A stretch of DNA of 42,822 nt, from contig JALVST010000049.1 in the NCBI GenBank assembly GCA_027024205.1, positions 1 to 42,822 of the forward strand. The letters are read 5' to 3'. The stretch comes from Flavobacteriales bacterium. GTDB taxonomy: Bacteria; Bacteroidota; Bacteroidia; Flavobacteriales; Flavobacteriaceae. The position numbers and the translations under genes were made by a program. Shown one piece after another: positions 6,751-15,346 of this stretch (its first letter is position 1; every line of letters begins with the position of its first letter). Below the pieces are notes generated by a model. The model ran no database searches. It was not told the origin of the DNA and worked only from the letters and a program-made list of their open reading frames with translations.

Positions 6751-8319
6751 ATGAAATATCTCCGGTATCTTACCATTATTTTTCTGATTTATGCTTGTGC
6801 CAGAGTAGGCAAGCCTACCGGTGGTGACAAAGACGTCACACCACCGAAATTATTACTTAGTGTACCGGCAAATGAATCGCTAAACTTTAAAGGACAGGAA
6901 ATAATTTTGGAATTTGACGAATACGTTACGATTCGTGAACTAATGAAAAATCTATTGATTTCACCGCCACTCAAAAATCAACCCGTTATCAAACCTGCCG
7001 GTATCGCATCCAAACGGTTTAAAATTGAGTTTCAAGATAGCCTTAATCCCAATACCACCTATCAAATCAATTTCGGAGAGAGCATTGCCGATTATAATGA
7101 AGGCAATAAACTGAAAAACTTTAAATTGGTTTTCTCGACGGGACCCGTTATAGACAGCTTGTCGTTAAAAGGTAAAGTAACTCCCGTACATTTTGACAAA
7201 AAACCGGAAATTATTTTAGTAGGATTGTATAAAGCCGGAACCTTTAACGATTCATTGGTATTTAGACAAAAACCATATTATGTGACCGTAGCCGATGATA
7301 AGGGTAATTTCGAATTAAATTTTTTAAAAGCCGGCACTTACCGGATTGTAGCTTTGGAAGATAGCAACCATGATTACAAATATCAACAAGGAGACGAAAG
7401 TATCGGTTTTATAAACAAAACGGTTATAATCCCGGGAGATAGTTTAATTCAATTGAATTTGTTTAAAGAACTACCACCGTTTAGTGTTGAAGATATTGAA
7501 CATAAATCGGTTAATCATATTCTCGTCAAATTTAAAGGACATCCGGACAGTCTGAAAGTAACCATCAAATCACCTTTAAAACGGCAACTGAGTTTTATCA
7601 ATAACGATGAATGGCATTTATGGTATGAAACGAAACAAGACAGTATCAAACTGGAAATTCCTTTAACCGGAGGACGTATCAGAAAATTTTACCATAAACG
7701 TAATGACAAAATAGATTCGTTGCAAGTTATGTTGGCTGTAAACAACCGTCTCAATCCTTTGGATTCGGTTATGATAAGTGCCAATATGCCGCTTGATAAA
7801 ATAGACAGCAACAAAATACAACTACTGGCTGACAGTGTAGCGGTTCCCTTCGGTTTGATACATTTGGCAAAAAGACGATTTAATCTAAAATTTGATAAAA
7901 TTTCAGGCAAAACTTACAATTTGACGCTATTACCAGGTGCCGTAACCGGATTTACCGGACCGGTTAACGAAGATACACTTAAAAAAAATTTTAAAATACC
8001 CGGAAAAGAAGCTTTCGGAAAATTAATATTGCATTTAAACAATACGCATCAAATCCCGCTGTTTATAGAATTGATTAAAAACAACAAAACAGTCCGTAAA
8101 ACCCCTACCCAAAACGGCAACGATTTTACAATGACATATCTAACCCCGGGTACTTATTCCTTGCGAATTATTGTCGATACCAATCACAATAATCTTTGGG
8201 ATACCGGCAATTACCTGAAACACATTCAGCCTGAGCAGAGCCTCGAACCGGATAAAAAAATTGAAATACGTGCCAATTGGGATGTAAACCAGTCTTTGAT
8301 TCTTGACGAATTAAAATGA
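6751..8319 (+). CDS. Ig-like domain lipoprotein
   Basis: 522 residues from the ATG at 6751, chosen because it gives a lipoprotein signal MKYLRYLTIIFLIYAC followed by ARVGKPTGGDKDVTPP. Residues ~25-125 match the bacterial Ig-like (Big_5) pattern: TPPKLLLSVPANESLNFKG, IILEFDEYV, NTTYQINFGESIADYNEGN and FSTG. Further beta-rich modules follow, with YRIVALEDSNHDYKYQQGDE and a similar YSLRIIVDTNHNNLWDTG near the end, which resemble paired prealbumin-like motifs. It is a Bacteroidota envelope lipoprotein of unknown function. The start is supported by the -7 element just upstream. The next gene, coaX, has its own promoter motif. Confidence 0.8.
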   Translation: MKYLRYLTIIFLIYACARVGKPTGGDKDVTPPKLLLSVPANESLNFKGQEIILEFDEYVTIRELMKNLLISPPLKNQPVIKPAGIASKRFKIEFQDSLNPNTTYQINFGESIADYNEGNKLKNFKLVFSTGPVIDSLSLKGKVTPVHFDKKPEIILVGLYKAGTFNDSLVFRQKPYYVTVADDKGNFELNFLKAGTYRIVALEDSNHDYKYQQGDESIGFINKTVIIPGDSLIQLNLFKELPPFSVEDIEHKSVNHILVKFKGHPDSLKVTIKSPLKRQLSFINNDEWHLWYETKQDSIKLEIPLTGGRIRKFYHKRNDKIDSLQVMLAVNNRLNPLDSVMISANMPLDKIDSNKIQLLADSVAVPFGLIHLAKRRFNLKFDKISGKTYNLTLLPGAVTGFTGPVNEDTLKKNFKIPGKEAFGKLILHLNNTHQIPLFIELIKNNKTVRKTPTQNGNDFTMTYLTPGTYSLRIIVDTNHNNLWDTGNYLKHIQPEQSLEPDKKIEIRANWDVNQSLILDELK

Positions 8320-8480
8320 TTATTAAAAAGTCCCGTGAATAACAATGTTTTCTTTAATTCATTAAATTTTAGTATTAAATTACAATTTATACATGATGAA
8401 AAGTATAGGTGGTTGCAAAATCTTTTATTTATAATTTTTTGATAATCTACACAATTTGAAATATTAAGCTGAAAAATACA

Positions 8481-8488
8481 TAAATTTG
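8481..8488 (+). promoter_or_regulatory. Bacteroidota -7 element, TAAATTTG
   Basis: Match to TAnnTTTG, 30 bp before the coaX ATG at 8519; likely promoter of the coaX-lptC operon. Confidence 0.55.
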
Positions 8489-8518
8489 CAATCTCCTTAT
8501 CAAGAGGAACTTCCAAAT

Positions 8519-9253
8519 ATGAATTTAATCATCGACATAGGTAATACCGGTATTAAATTAGCTGTCTTTAATGATAAAAACAGGCTAATGTATTGGCAAA
8601 GAACCAATCATCTGAATTGTACCGGAGATTTAGAGCAAATAATCAGCCGGTTTCCCGTCCGTAATGCCATTATTTCTCAAGTCGGTAAATCCTTAAAAGA
8701 ATTGGAAAATTTTTTGTCAAAACAAAACATCGCTTTTATAAAACTCCATGCCGGATTGACTTTACCGTTTGATATAGCTTATAAAACACCGGAAACCATC
8801 GGGGCTGACCGCCTCGGATTAGTAGCCGGTGCCGTTTTAAAACATCCGGAAGGCCATAAATTAATCATAGATGCAGGCACTTGTGTCACTTATGATTTTA
8901 TCGACTACCATAATGTGTATCATGGCGGTGCTATCTCTCCGGGTTTACAATTGCGGTTTAAATCTTTAAACGATTATACCGCCAATTTACCCCTGCTACA
9001 AGCCGGCGACAAAAAAATACCCTTTACAGGATACGATACCGAAACATCGATAAAATCCGGTGTTATATACGGTCTTGCCAATGAAATTGAAGGCTTTATT
9101 GTTAAATATAACTTAAAATTTCGGGATTTAAAGGTTTTTTTAACAGGTGGTGACGAGAAACTTTTGGATAGATACATAAAAAATAAGATATTTGTAAGCT
9201 CAAAATTCCTTCTGTTGGAAGGACTTAATTATATTTTAAATTTGAATAAATAA
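8519..9253 (+). CDS. coaX: Type III pantothenate kinase
   Basis: 244 residues from the ATG at 8519, where the ASKHA-fold phosphate-binding motif MNLIIDIGNTGIKLAVF begins at once. ETIGADRLGLVAGA carries the family GxDR motif, and IDAGTCVTYDF and GGAISPGLQLR are the other CoaX signatures. LTGGDEKLL is near the C-terminus. It catalyses ATP-dependent phosphorylation of pantothenate, the first step of coenzyme A synthesis; type III enzymes need a monovalent cation and are not inhibited by CoA. It is 3 bp from the next gene and leads an operon of envelope genes ending in lptC, an arrangement known from Flavobacteriia. Confidence 0.95.
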   Translation: MNLIIDIGNTGIKLAVFNDKNRLMYWQRTNHLNCTGDLEQIISRFPVRNAIISQVGKSLKELENFLSKQNIAFIKLHAGLTLPFDIAYKTPETIGADRLGLVAGAVLKHPEGHKLIIDAGTCVTYDFIDYHNVYHGGAISPGLQLRFKSLNDYTANLPLLQAGDKKIPFTGYDTETSIKSGVIYGLANEIEGFIVKYNLKFRDLKVFLTGGDEKLLDRYIKNKIFVSSKFLLLEGLNYILNLNK

Positions 9254-9256
9254 TTT

Positions 9257-10504
9257 ATGAAAATATTTCTCCGGTTATTTTTTGTTTTCATCATCACGGT
9301 TTCTTTTCAATCAAAAGCGCAAGATGGCTCTCCTTCGCCTTATTCATTTTTCGGATTGGGAGACACTTCATTTAACGGTACAACCGAAAATATTGCTATG
9401 GGGGGTATGCGTATTTATACCGATAGCATACATTATAATGTAAATAATCCGGCAGCTTTGACACAACTGAAATATGTCAATCTGAACATAGGTGTTTCTA
9501 ACAGGTTTATCAATATGAGTGATCAAAGCGATAGCCATTGGGCTTCGGCTCACAATATTTCATATTTCGGATTAGGATTACCCGTTGGAAAAAAAATCGG
9601 TATCGGGATAGGATTGGTACCGGTAAGTTCCGGAAATTACCAAATTTTTGAAAAAGATAATTTGGGTACTTATACCTATAAAGGTAGCGGCGGTAATTCC
9701 AGAACATTTTTGGCTTTGGCATACCGGCTAACCAGTAATTTATCCATAGGCGCCGAATATCAATATTATTTCGGATTTTTAGACCACGAAAATTATTGGA
9801 TTCCTAACGACCCTTATACATATACCAAAGAAAACAGCGATGTCAATTTTACCGGACACAGTTTTAAATTTTCAAGTATTTTCCGCTATAATTTAAAAAA
9901 CCGGCACTATTTTAATTTGTCAGCAACATACCAGACGGCATCGGATTTTAAGGCTCATTACCAAAGTTTTACCAGATTGATAACCTCAACACCAAACGGA
10001 AATGATATTGTGGAAGAATTGAACCGAGCAGACAAAGACGATATAATCCGGTTTCCGGCAAGTTTTAACGCCGGGATCGGCTATGGAAAACACAACAGTT
10101 GGTTTTTGGGCTTTGAGTATAACCGGAATATGATGCAAAATTTTAAAAATCCATTCTTTGACCCGGCATATATACAATATCAAAATGCAACAGCTTTTAG
10201 ATTGGGCGGTGTTTACACGCCTCAGTACAATTCAATTACAAAATATTGGAAACGAATAACTTACAGAGCCGGGGCCTATTATAAAAATACCGGTATGCTT
10301 ATCTATAATACACCGGTTACGGACTTTGGCATAACTTTTGGATTGAGTTTACCGGCTCTTAGAAGATTATCCAATTTGAATATTGGATTTGAACTGGGAC
10401 AACGCGGAAAAATTACCGGCAATTTGGTCAAAGAGCAATATATCAATTTACACATCGGCTTATCACTCAACGACCGCTGGTTTATCAAACGTAAAATCAA
10501 TTAA
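9257..10504 (+). CDS. Outer-membrane beta-barrel protein
   Basis: 415 residues with signal peptide MKIFLRLFFVFIITVSFQSKAQ. The mature start DGSPSPYSFFGLGDTSFNGT and AMGGMRIYTD..NPAAL resemble FadL/PorV-like barrels that begin with an N-terminal plug near the barrel. The rest alternates hydrophobic and polar residues with many aromatic girdle positions (for example LSIGAEYQYYFGFL, WFLGFEYNR, GITFGLSLPALRR) and ends in a strand with aromatic residues. It is probably an outer-membrane protein. Substrate or partners are not evident. Its position between coaX and lptC suggests an envelope-biogenesis role or simple cotranscription. Confidence 0.75.
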   Translation: MKIFLRLFFVFIITVSFQSKAQDGSPSPYSFFGLGDTSFNGTTENIAMGGMRIYTDSIHYNVNNPAALTQLKYVNLNIGVSNRFINMSDQSDSHWASAHNISYFGLGLPVGKKIGIGIGLVPVSSGNYQIFEKDNLGTYTYKGSGGNSRTFLALAYRLTSNLSIGAEYQYYFGFLDHENYWIPNDPYTYTKENSDVNFTGHSFKFSSIFRYNLKNRHYFNLSATYQTASDFKAHYQSFTRLITSTPNGNDIVEELNRADKDDIIRFPASFNAGIGYGKHNSWFLGFEYNRNMMQNFKNPFFDPAYIQYQNATAFRLGGVYTPQYNSITKYWKRITYRAGAYYKNTGMLIYNTPVTDFGITFGLSLPALRRLSNLNIGFELGQRGKITGNLVKEQYINLHIGLSLNDRWFIKRKIN

Positions 10505-10520
10505 ATAAAAAAAATATATT

Positions 10521-11906
10521 ATGAAAAGGATTTACACATTACTGGGAATTATTTTGTTCAATCCATTGACACTTCCGATTTATGCACAAGAAACAAACAA
10601 TTGTGATGTCACATTGAGTTTGGAACACGATTACATTATTTCAAGAAAATATGATGATGCTTTGAAGTATTGGAATCAACTGGTTAAAGATTGCCCGAAA
10701 CACAGTGAAGCAATCTATGCCGACGGTACAAAAATCTTTAAATACAAACTCAAAAAAGCCAAAGCGGCCAAAGATGAAGTAAAAGTCAAAGAATATGCCA
10801 ATAAATTAATAGACTTGTATGACAAATGGCTGGCTTATTTTCCCAACTCTAAAAATACCGCCAAAGTTTATCATGATAAAGGATTGGTCATGTTAAACAA
10901 CAAAATTGGAACGACCGGAGAATTATATAACGTGTTTAAAAAGGGCTATGATTTGGATAAAAGCAAATTTACCAATCCCAAAGCTATATACGGTTATTTT
11001 GATGCAGCAGTAAATTTATATAAAAACAAAAAATTGAGTTTTGAAGATTTGATCAATCACTACAACGACTTGACAGCTTCCATTGAAAAATTACGTGATA
11101 AATATACGCTCCAAATGGAAGAATTGCAAAAGAAAGAAGATGCCGGCGAATTAATGAAAAAAGAAGAAAAAAAACTCAAAGCTATCCGTAAAAATTTACC
11201 GGTTTACACTATTGTTGCCGATAATATGGATAAAATATTGGGCGAATTAGGTGATTGTAAACACTTGGTACCTTTATACAAACGTACTTTTCAAGATAAT
11301 AAAAATAATCCCGGTTGGTTACGTAAAGCGGCTTCCAATTTGAGTAAAAAAGATTGTTCCAATGCGCCTATTTTTGAAAAATTAGTCGTTCAATTGGATA
11401 AAATAGAACCATCTTATAATTCGGCTTACTATTTAGGTATCTTAAAAGAAAAGAAAGGTCAAATCAATTCGGCTATTAGCTACTATAAAAAAGCTATTAG
11501 TTTGGCAAACAAAGCTTATGATAAAGCTAAAATTTATTACAAGTTAGCCAAACTATCTAAAAGACGCGGACAAAAAGCTCAAGCACGCTCTTATGCTTTA
11601 AAAGCTTTGGAATACAAACCTTCAATGGGTGGTGCTTATTTACTCATCGCAAGTTTGTATGCCAGCAGTGCCAACAGCTGTGGAAATGATGAATTCAGTA
11701 AAAGAGCTACTTATTGGTTAGCCGCTTCTATGGCAGATCGCGCCGCAAAAGTGGACCCTGCTTTGTCAAAAACGGCTCGCAAAATGGCCGCAGCATACAG
11801 AGCCAAAGCCCCCAGCAAAACCGATATCTTTATGAAAGGTATGGCCGGTAAAAAAATACCGATGAAATGTTGGATAGGCGGTAGTGTGACCGTCCCAAAC
11901 AAATAA
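10521..11906 (+). CDS. Exported TPR-repeat protein
   Basis: 461 residues with signal peptide MKRIYTLLGIILF..PIYAQ. Mature protein is helical with TPR-like repeats, e.g. KYDDALKYWNQLVKDCPKHSE near the N-terminus and SAYYLGILKEKKGQINSAIS and AKIYYKLAKLSKRRGQKAQA near the C-terminus. A charged coiled stretch (about residues 175-225) separates them. The last part (GKKIPMKCWIGGSV) is rich in Gly and Cys. It is a periplasmic scaffold-type protein of unknown partner. It starts 16 bp after the barrel gene and ends 3 bp before lptC, so it is in the same operon. Confidence 0.8.
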   Translation: MKRIYTLLGIILFNPLTLPIYAQETNNCDVTLSLEHDYIISRKYDDALKYWNQLVKDCPKHSEAIYADGTKIFKYKLKKAKAAKDEVKVKEYANKLIDLYDKWLAYFPNSKNTAKVYHDKGLVMLNNKIGTTGELYNVFKKGYDLDKSKFTNPKAIYGYFDAAVNLYKNKKLSFEDLINHYNDLTASIEKLRDKYTLQMEELQKKEDAGELMKKEEKKLKAIRKNLPVYTIVADNMDKILGELGDCKHLVPLYKRTFQDNKNNPGWLRKAASNLSKKDCSNAPIFEKLVVQLDKIEPSYNSAYYLGILKEKKGQINSAISYYKKAISLANKAYDKAKIYYKLAKLSKRRGQKAQARSYALKALEYKPSMGGAYLLIASLYASSANSCGNDEFSKRATYWLAASMADRAAKVDPALSKTARKMAAAYRAKAPSKTDIFMKGMAGKKIPMKCWIGGSVTVPNK

Positions 11907-11909
11907 AAA

Positions 11910-12476
11910 ATGTTTTCTCGGAAAAATATCATCAAAAGCATTGCGGTTATCAGCATGACCGCAGTGCTTTTTTCTTGTTCTAAAAAAGTAGAAGAAGTCA
12001 AACGCTTATACCGGGAAAACGAAACCATTCCTATTTCCGAAACCAAAAATTTTAAACTTACTTATACTTTATCCGGAGATAAAGTCATGATAATGACAGC
12101 ACCGCTCATGATTGATTATACCAATCAACAAAAATTGCCATATCAATATTTTCCGGATAAATTTAAAATTGTAATTATCAACCCGGGAGATAATGATAAA
12201 ACCGTGATAACCGCCGATAAAGCCTTTGTTTTTAAAAGTCCCGAACTGGCCGAACTTATCGGACATGTCCATATCAAAGGCGCCGACAATAGCAGTTTAG
12301 AAACCGGTCATCTGTACTGGGATGCCGTTAACAAACATATTTTCGGCGAAGAACAAACCACCATACGCCAAAACGACGAATTTATAACCGGTATTGGATT
12401 TGATAGCAGTCTTGATTTTAAAAATGTCCGTTTAAATAAAATTAACGGCGTCTTAAAAGTTCAAGATAGCCTTTAA
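11910..12476 (+). CDS. lptC: LPS export periplasmic protein LptC
   Basis: 188 residues. The lipobox-like signal ends AVLFSCSKK, the form seen in Bacteroidota LptC, followed by the beta-jellyroll LptC/OstA-like region (VMIMTAPLMIDY, KFKIVIINPGDNDKTVITAD, LIGHVHIKGADNSSLETGHL, TGIGFDSSLDF). It carries LPS from LptBFG toward the LptA-type periplasmic bridge. It comes last in the coaX operon here, after the TPR gene by 3 bp. The family call is confident. Confidence 0.85.
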   Translation: MFSRKNIIKSIAVISMTAVLFSCSKKVEEVKRLYRENETIPISETKNFKLTYTLSGDKVMIMTAPLMIDYTNQQKLPYQYFPDKFKIVIINPGDNDKTVITADKAFVFKSPELAELIGHVHIKGADNSSLETGHLYWDAVNKHIFGEEQTTIRQNDEFITGIGFDSSLDFKNVRLNKINGVLKVQDSL

Positions 12477-12570
12477 GATAGAAAATGAACACTACTAAAA
12501 GTTACTGTTAATTTAAAAATATAAAATTTAAACGAATGAACATAATTTCATAATATTGAAACAATAAACT

Positions 12571-13143
12571 ATGAAGCACAAAGCAAACTTTCAATTGGCA
12601 CATTTCTTCATTTCCATATTTTATTTTATAATCATTTTATCCGTTTTTTTTGCTTGCAAATCCGGTGAAATCATCCCGCAAAAAATAACCGAAAAGCAAC
12701 AACAATCCGAATCGGACAATTACTTTATTCAAGAAAAAATAAGCATTATCCCCAATCAAACTTTGTCCGTTGAAAAAAACGAATGGGGACAAAATTACTT
12801 GAAAACTTTACCGGGCCATCATATTATTATCAAATATTCGTATATTCAAATTCCGAAAGATACCGGCTTACAAGATGCCCGTTATACAGAAAACGTTTGG
12901 GTCGAAATACATGATAAATCGTTGAAAAACAACGATTTTGATAGTATATATTTTAAAAAAAATCCATTGTATGTACAAATTTACGGCTTTAGAAATGCCC
13001 AACTTATTCCCGTTTCAAATGCTGAAATGCATCTCAAACTGTTAGACAAACAAACCTTACAAATTATAATAGATATGCATAGCACAAATATGCTTATTCG
13101 TCAAAAAAACATTAAACAAACCGTAAAATTCGAATCAAAATGA
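12571..13143 (+). CDS. Lipoprotein of unknown function
   Basis: 190 residues with an N-terminal hydrophobic region ending VFFACKSGE (lipobox Cys at about residue 29). The rest is beta-rich without a family motif I recognise. It overlaps the next gene by 4 nt (ATGA), so it is probably translationally coupled with the ChaN-like protein. In many organisms ChaN-like proteins act in haem/iron handling, so this lipoprotein may be a partner, but that is guilt by association. Confidence 0.6.
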   Translation: MKHKANFQLAHFFISIFYFIIILSVFFACKSGEIIPQKITEKQQQSESDNYFIQEKISIIPNQTLSVEKNEWGQNYLKTLPGHHIIIKYSYIQIPKDTGLQDARYTENVWVEIHDKSLKNNDFDSIYFKKNPLYVQIYGFRNAQLIPVSNAEMHLKLLDKQTLQIIIDMHSTNMLIRQKNIKQTVKFESK

Positions 13144-13997
13144 AATATTTTTTCAGTTTACTATCTGTCATCATCAGCTTAAATATACAAGCACAAAAAA
13201 AACAAGCCTATCAAATTTTTACTGGTAGCGGCCATAAAACTTCCTACAAAAAACTTCTTAAAGCCGCCAGAAATGCCGACTTGGTTTTTTTTGGCGAGGA
13301 ACACGATAATCCCGTAGCTCATTGGTTTGAATTGGAATTAGCTAAAGACTTATACAAAAGTACCGGAAAAAATTTAGTGTTAGGCGCCGAAATGATGGAA
13401 ACAGACAATCAAAAACAAGTCAATGAGTATTTAAATGATTCACTCAATTATAAAAAATTTAAAAAAGAAGCCCGGCTTTGGCCCAATTTTAAAACCGATT
13501 ACAAACCTTTGATGGATTTTGCCAAAAAACACCAATTACGTTTTATTGCAACCAACGTACCACGACGTTACGCCTCAAAAGTTTATCACGGTGGTTTTAA
13601 AGCTGTCGATACTTTGCCCCGGAAAGACAAACAATGGATAGCTCCTTTACCCATAAAATATGACCCTGAATTGTCACAATACAAAAAAATGCTTGATATG
13701 ATGAAAGGCCACGGCGGCGAGAATTTACCGAAAGCCCAAGCCCTTAAAGATGCTACAATGGCCTACAATATTTTAAAAAATTATAAAAAAGGCGAATTAT
13801 TTTTACATTTCAACGGAAGTTTTCATTCCAATTACAAACAAGGAATCGTTTGGCACATAAAACAACAACAACCGGATTTAAAAATCGTCACTATCGACGT
13901 GGAAACGCAAGAAAGCTTGAAAAAACTGGATAAAAAACATCGTAATAAAGCGGATTTCGTTATTGTCGTCAATAGTAATTTTCCGCGATCTTACTAA
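13140..13997 (+). CDS. ChaN-family (haem-regulated iron-uptake type) protein
   Basis: 285 residues with signal peptide MKYFFSLLSVIISLNIQAQ. The family motifs DLVFFGEEHDNPVAHWFELE and LVLGAEMMETDNQKQVNEYL are clear, followed by PNFKTDYKPLMDFAKKHQL and FLHFNGSFHSNYKQGI. ChaN proteins bind haem and are associated with iron uptake. The two His/Glu-rich motifs fit the fold. It has no lipobox Cys, unlike the classical lipoprotein version. It overlaps the upstream lipoprotein gene by ATGA. The gene stops 156 bp before rnhA, and no shared operon is implied. Confidence 0.85.
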   Translation: MKYFFSLLSVIISLNIQAQKKQAYQIFTGSGHKTSYKKLLKAARNADLVFFGEEHDNPVAHWFELELAKDLYKSTGKNLVLGAEMMETDNQKQVNEYLNDSLNYKKFKKEARLWPNFKTDYKPLMDFAKKHQLRFIATNVPRRYASKVYHGGFKAVDTLPRKDKQWIAPLPIKYDPELSQYKKMLDMMKGHGGENLPKAQALKDATMAYNILKNYKKGELFLHFNGSFHSNYKQGIVWHIKQQQPDLKIVTIDVETQESLKKLDKKHRNKADFVIVVNSNFPRSY

Positions 13998-14153
13998 TCC
14001 GGATACTAATTATTAATAAGTAAATAAATATTTGAAAATTAAGTGTTTAAAATGAAAACAACTTTGGCGGGTGGCTCGAAGTAACATTAATACTTTTTTA
14101 ATAAAATAACTGCTTAACTCCAGATACTTATATACAAAAGAAAGAAAAAAAAA

Positions 14154-14657
14154 ATGATGTCTGATACCAATAACAAAATACTAATCTACACCGACGGTTC
14201 GGCTCTCGGCAATCCCGGGCCGGGTGGATATGGTATTATTATAAAAACTCACGACGGCAAACTAAAAAAAACTTTTTCAAAAGGTTTTAAATTAACCACA
14301 AATAACCGGATGGAATTAATGGCCATCATAGATGCGCTTAAAAAAATAAAAGACAAAAAACTACCGGTCGAGATTTACTCGGATGCCAAATACGTCGTCG
14401 ATGCTATTAAACAGGGATGGATCAATAAATGGCGTGCCAATCGTTTTGCTAAAACTAAAAATCCCGATTTATGGCTTGAATTTTTAAAAGCTTCCGATGG
14501 TATCGATTACAAAATCTTTTGGGTCAAAGGGCATAATAATCATGCCGAAAATGAAGAATGTGACCGTTTGGCAGTTAAAGCCGCTAAAAATAATCCGGAA
14601 AATATTGATACCGGTTACCAACAATCAATTAATGGTAAAGGAGATACCTTATTTTAA
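14154..14657 (+). CDS. rnhA: Ribonuclease HI
   Basis: 167 residues. ILIYTDGSALGNPGPGGYG has the first catalytic Asp, TTNNRMELMAIIDAL the Glu, VEIYSDAKYVVDAI the next Asp, and WVKGHNNHAENEECDRLA the His and final Asp. It is a complete, single-domain RNase H1 that cleaves the RNA strand of RNA:DNA hybrids. The start is at 14154 or 14157 (MMSD). The surrounding region is AT-rich and has no obvious promoter match. Confidence 0.95.
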   Translation: MMSDTNNKILIYTDGSALGNPGPGGYGIIIKTHDGKLKKTFSKGFKLTTNNRMELMAIIDALKKIKDKKLPVEIYSDAKYVVDAIKQGWINKWRANRFAKTKNPDLWLEFLKASDGIDYKIFWVKGHNNHAENEECDRLAVKAAKNNPENIDTGYQQSINGKGDTLF

Positions 14658-15316
14658 AAAAAATCTGGTGTTGTGAAAAAAACTACCCGAAAAAAGTGGG
14701 TTCATACACACAAATACAAACAAACCTTATCTGACTAAAAACTTGTAAAAACCGCATTTTTGACGGTTATCACCTTAATCAAATAAGCATTCGTAAGTAA
14801 TTTATAAACCGGTATTTTAACTTTAATTAGCGTTTATATAATTTTTTATTAAATTAACATTTTTTAAAGCAATTGTTAATAACTACTATAAAATATAATA
14901 TTTTCAAGCTACCCGAATGTTAATAAATTATTTAAAAATTTTCTTTAAAATTTTTGGCTGTTTAAATTCAGTTTCATATTAAACAAATAAGCGAATTTTC
15001 CAAATTTATTTTTACTTTTTTATTAACACTCAACAGACATTTTATTGATAATTTTAATAAAGTATATCTTTCTGAAAATTAATAAAATACCATTAATAAT
15101 AATCCAAATACACAAAAGAAACAACCAATATATATCATCATATTTTTTTATTTTAAAGCAAAGATAAATTATATTATAAAGTTTGTTAAAAAAAATCCTC
15201 TGTTCCTCAATTCCCCAAATTTAATGACGTAATTGTTGTATTAAACGATATACATTCATCAGAAAAGGAGATATTCATAGAAACTAATAAAATCATCAAT
15301 TCATCAATATAAACCT
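14658..15316. other. 690-bp AT-rich gene-free region
   Basis: No frame with coding character on either strand. It is very AT-rich, with only short imperfect inverted repeats near its start (around 14680-14770). The promoter element of the next gene marks its end. I see nothing else. Confidence 0.4.
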
Positions 15317-15324
15317 TATCTTTG
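15317..15324 (+). promoter_or_regulatory. Bacteroidota -7 element, TATCTTTG
   Basis: Exact TAnnTTTG match 22 bp before the RNase R ATG at 15347. Confidence 0.55.
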
Positions 15325-15346
15325 CAAAATAAATTTACTACCAATA

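Noticed and set aside
8486-8518. N-terminal extension of CoaX (11 residues)
   Set aside because: It begins inside the TAAATTTG promoter motif and the family motif starts exactly at the ATG at 8519.
14658-15316. Possible RNA gene in the AT-rich gap upstream of RNase R
   Set aside because: No tRNA cloverleaf, no strong stem and no conserved motif seen; base composition alone is not evidence.
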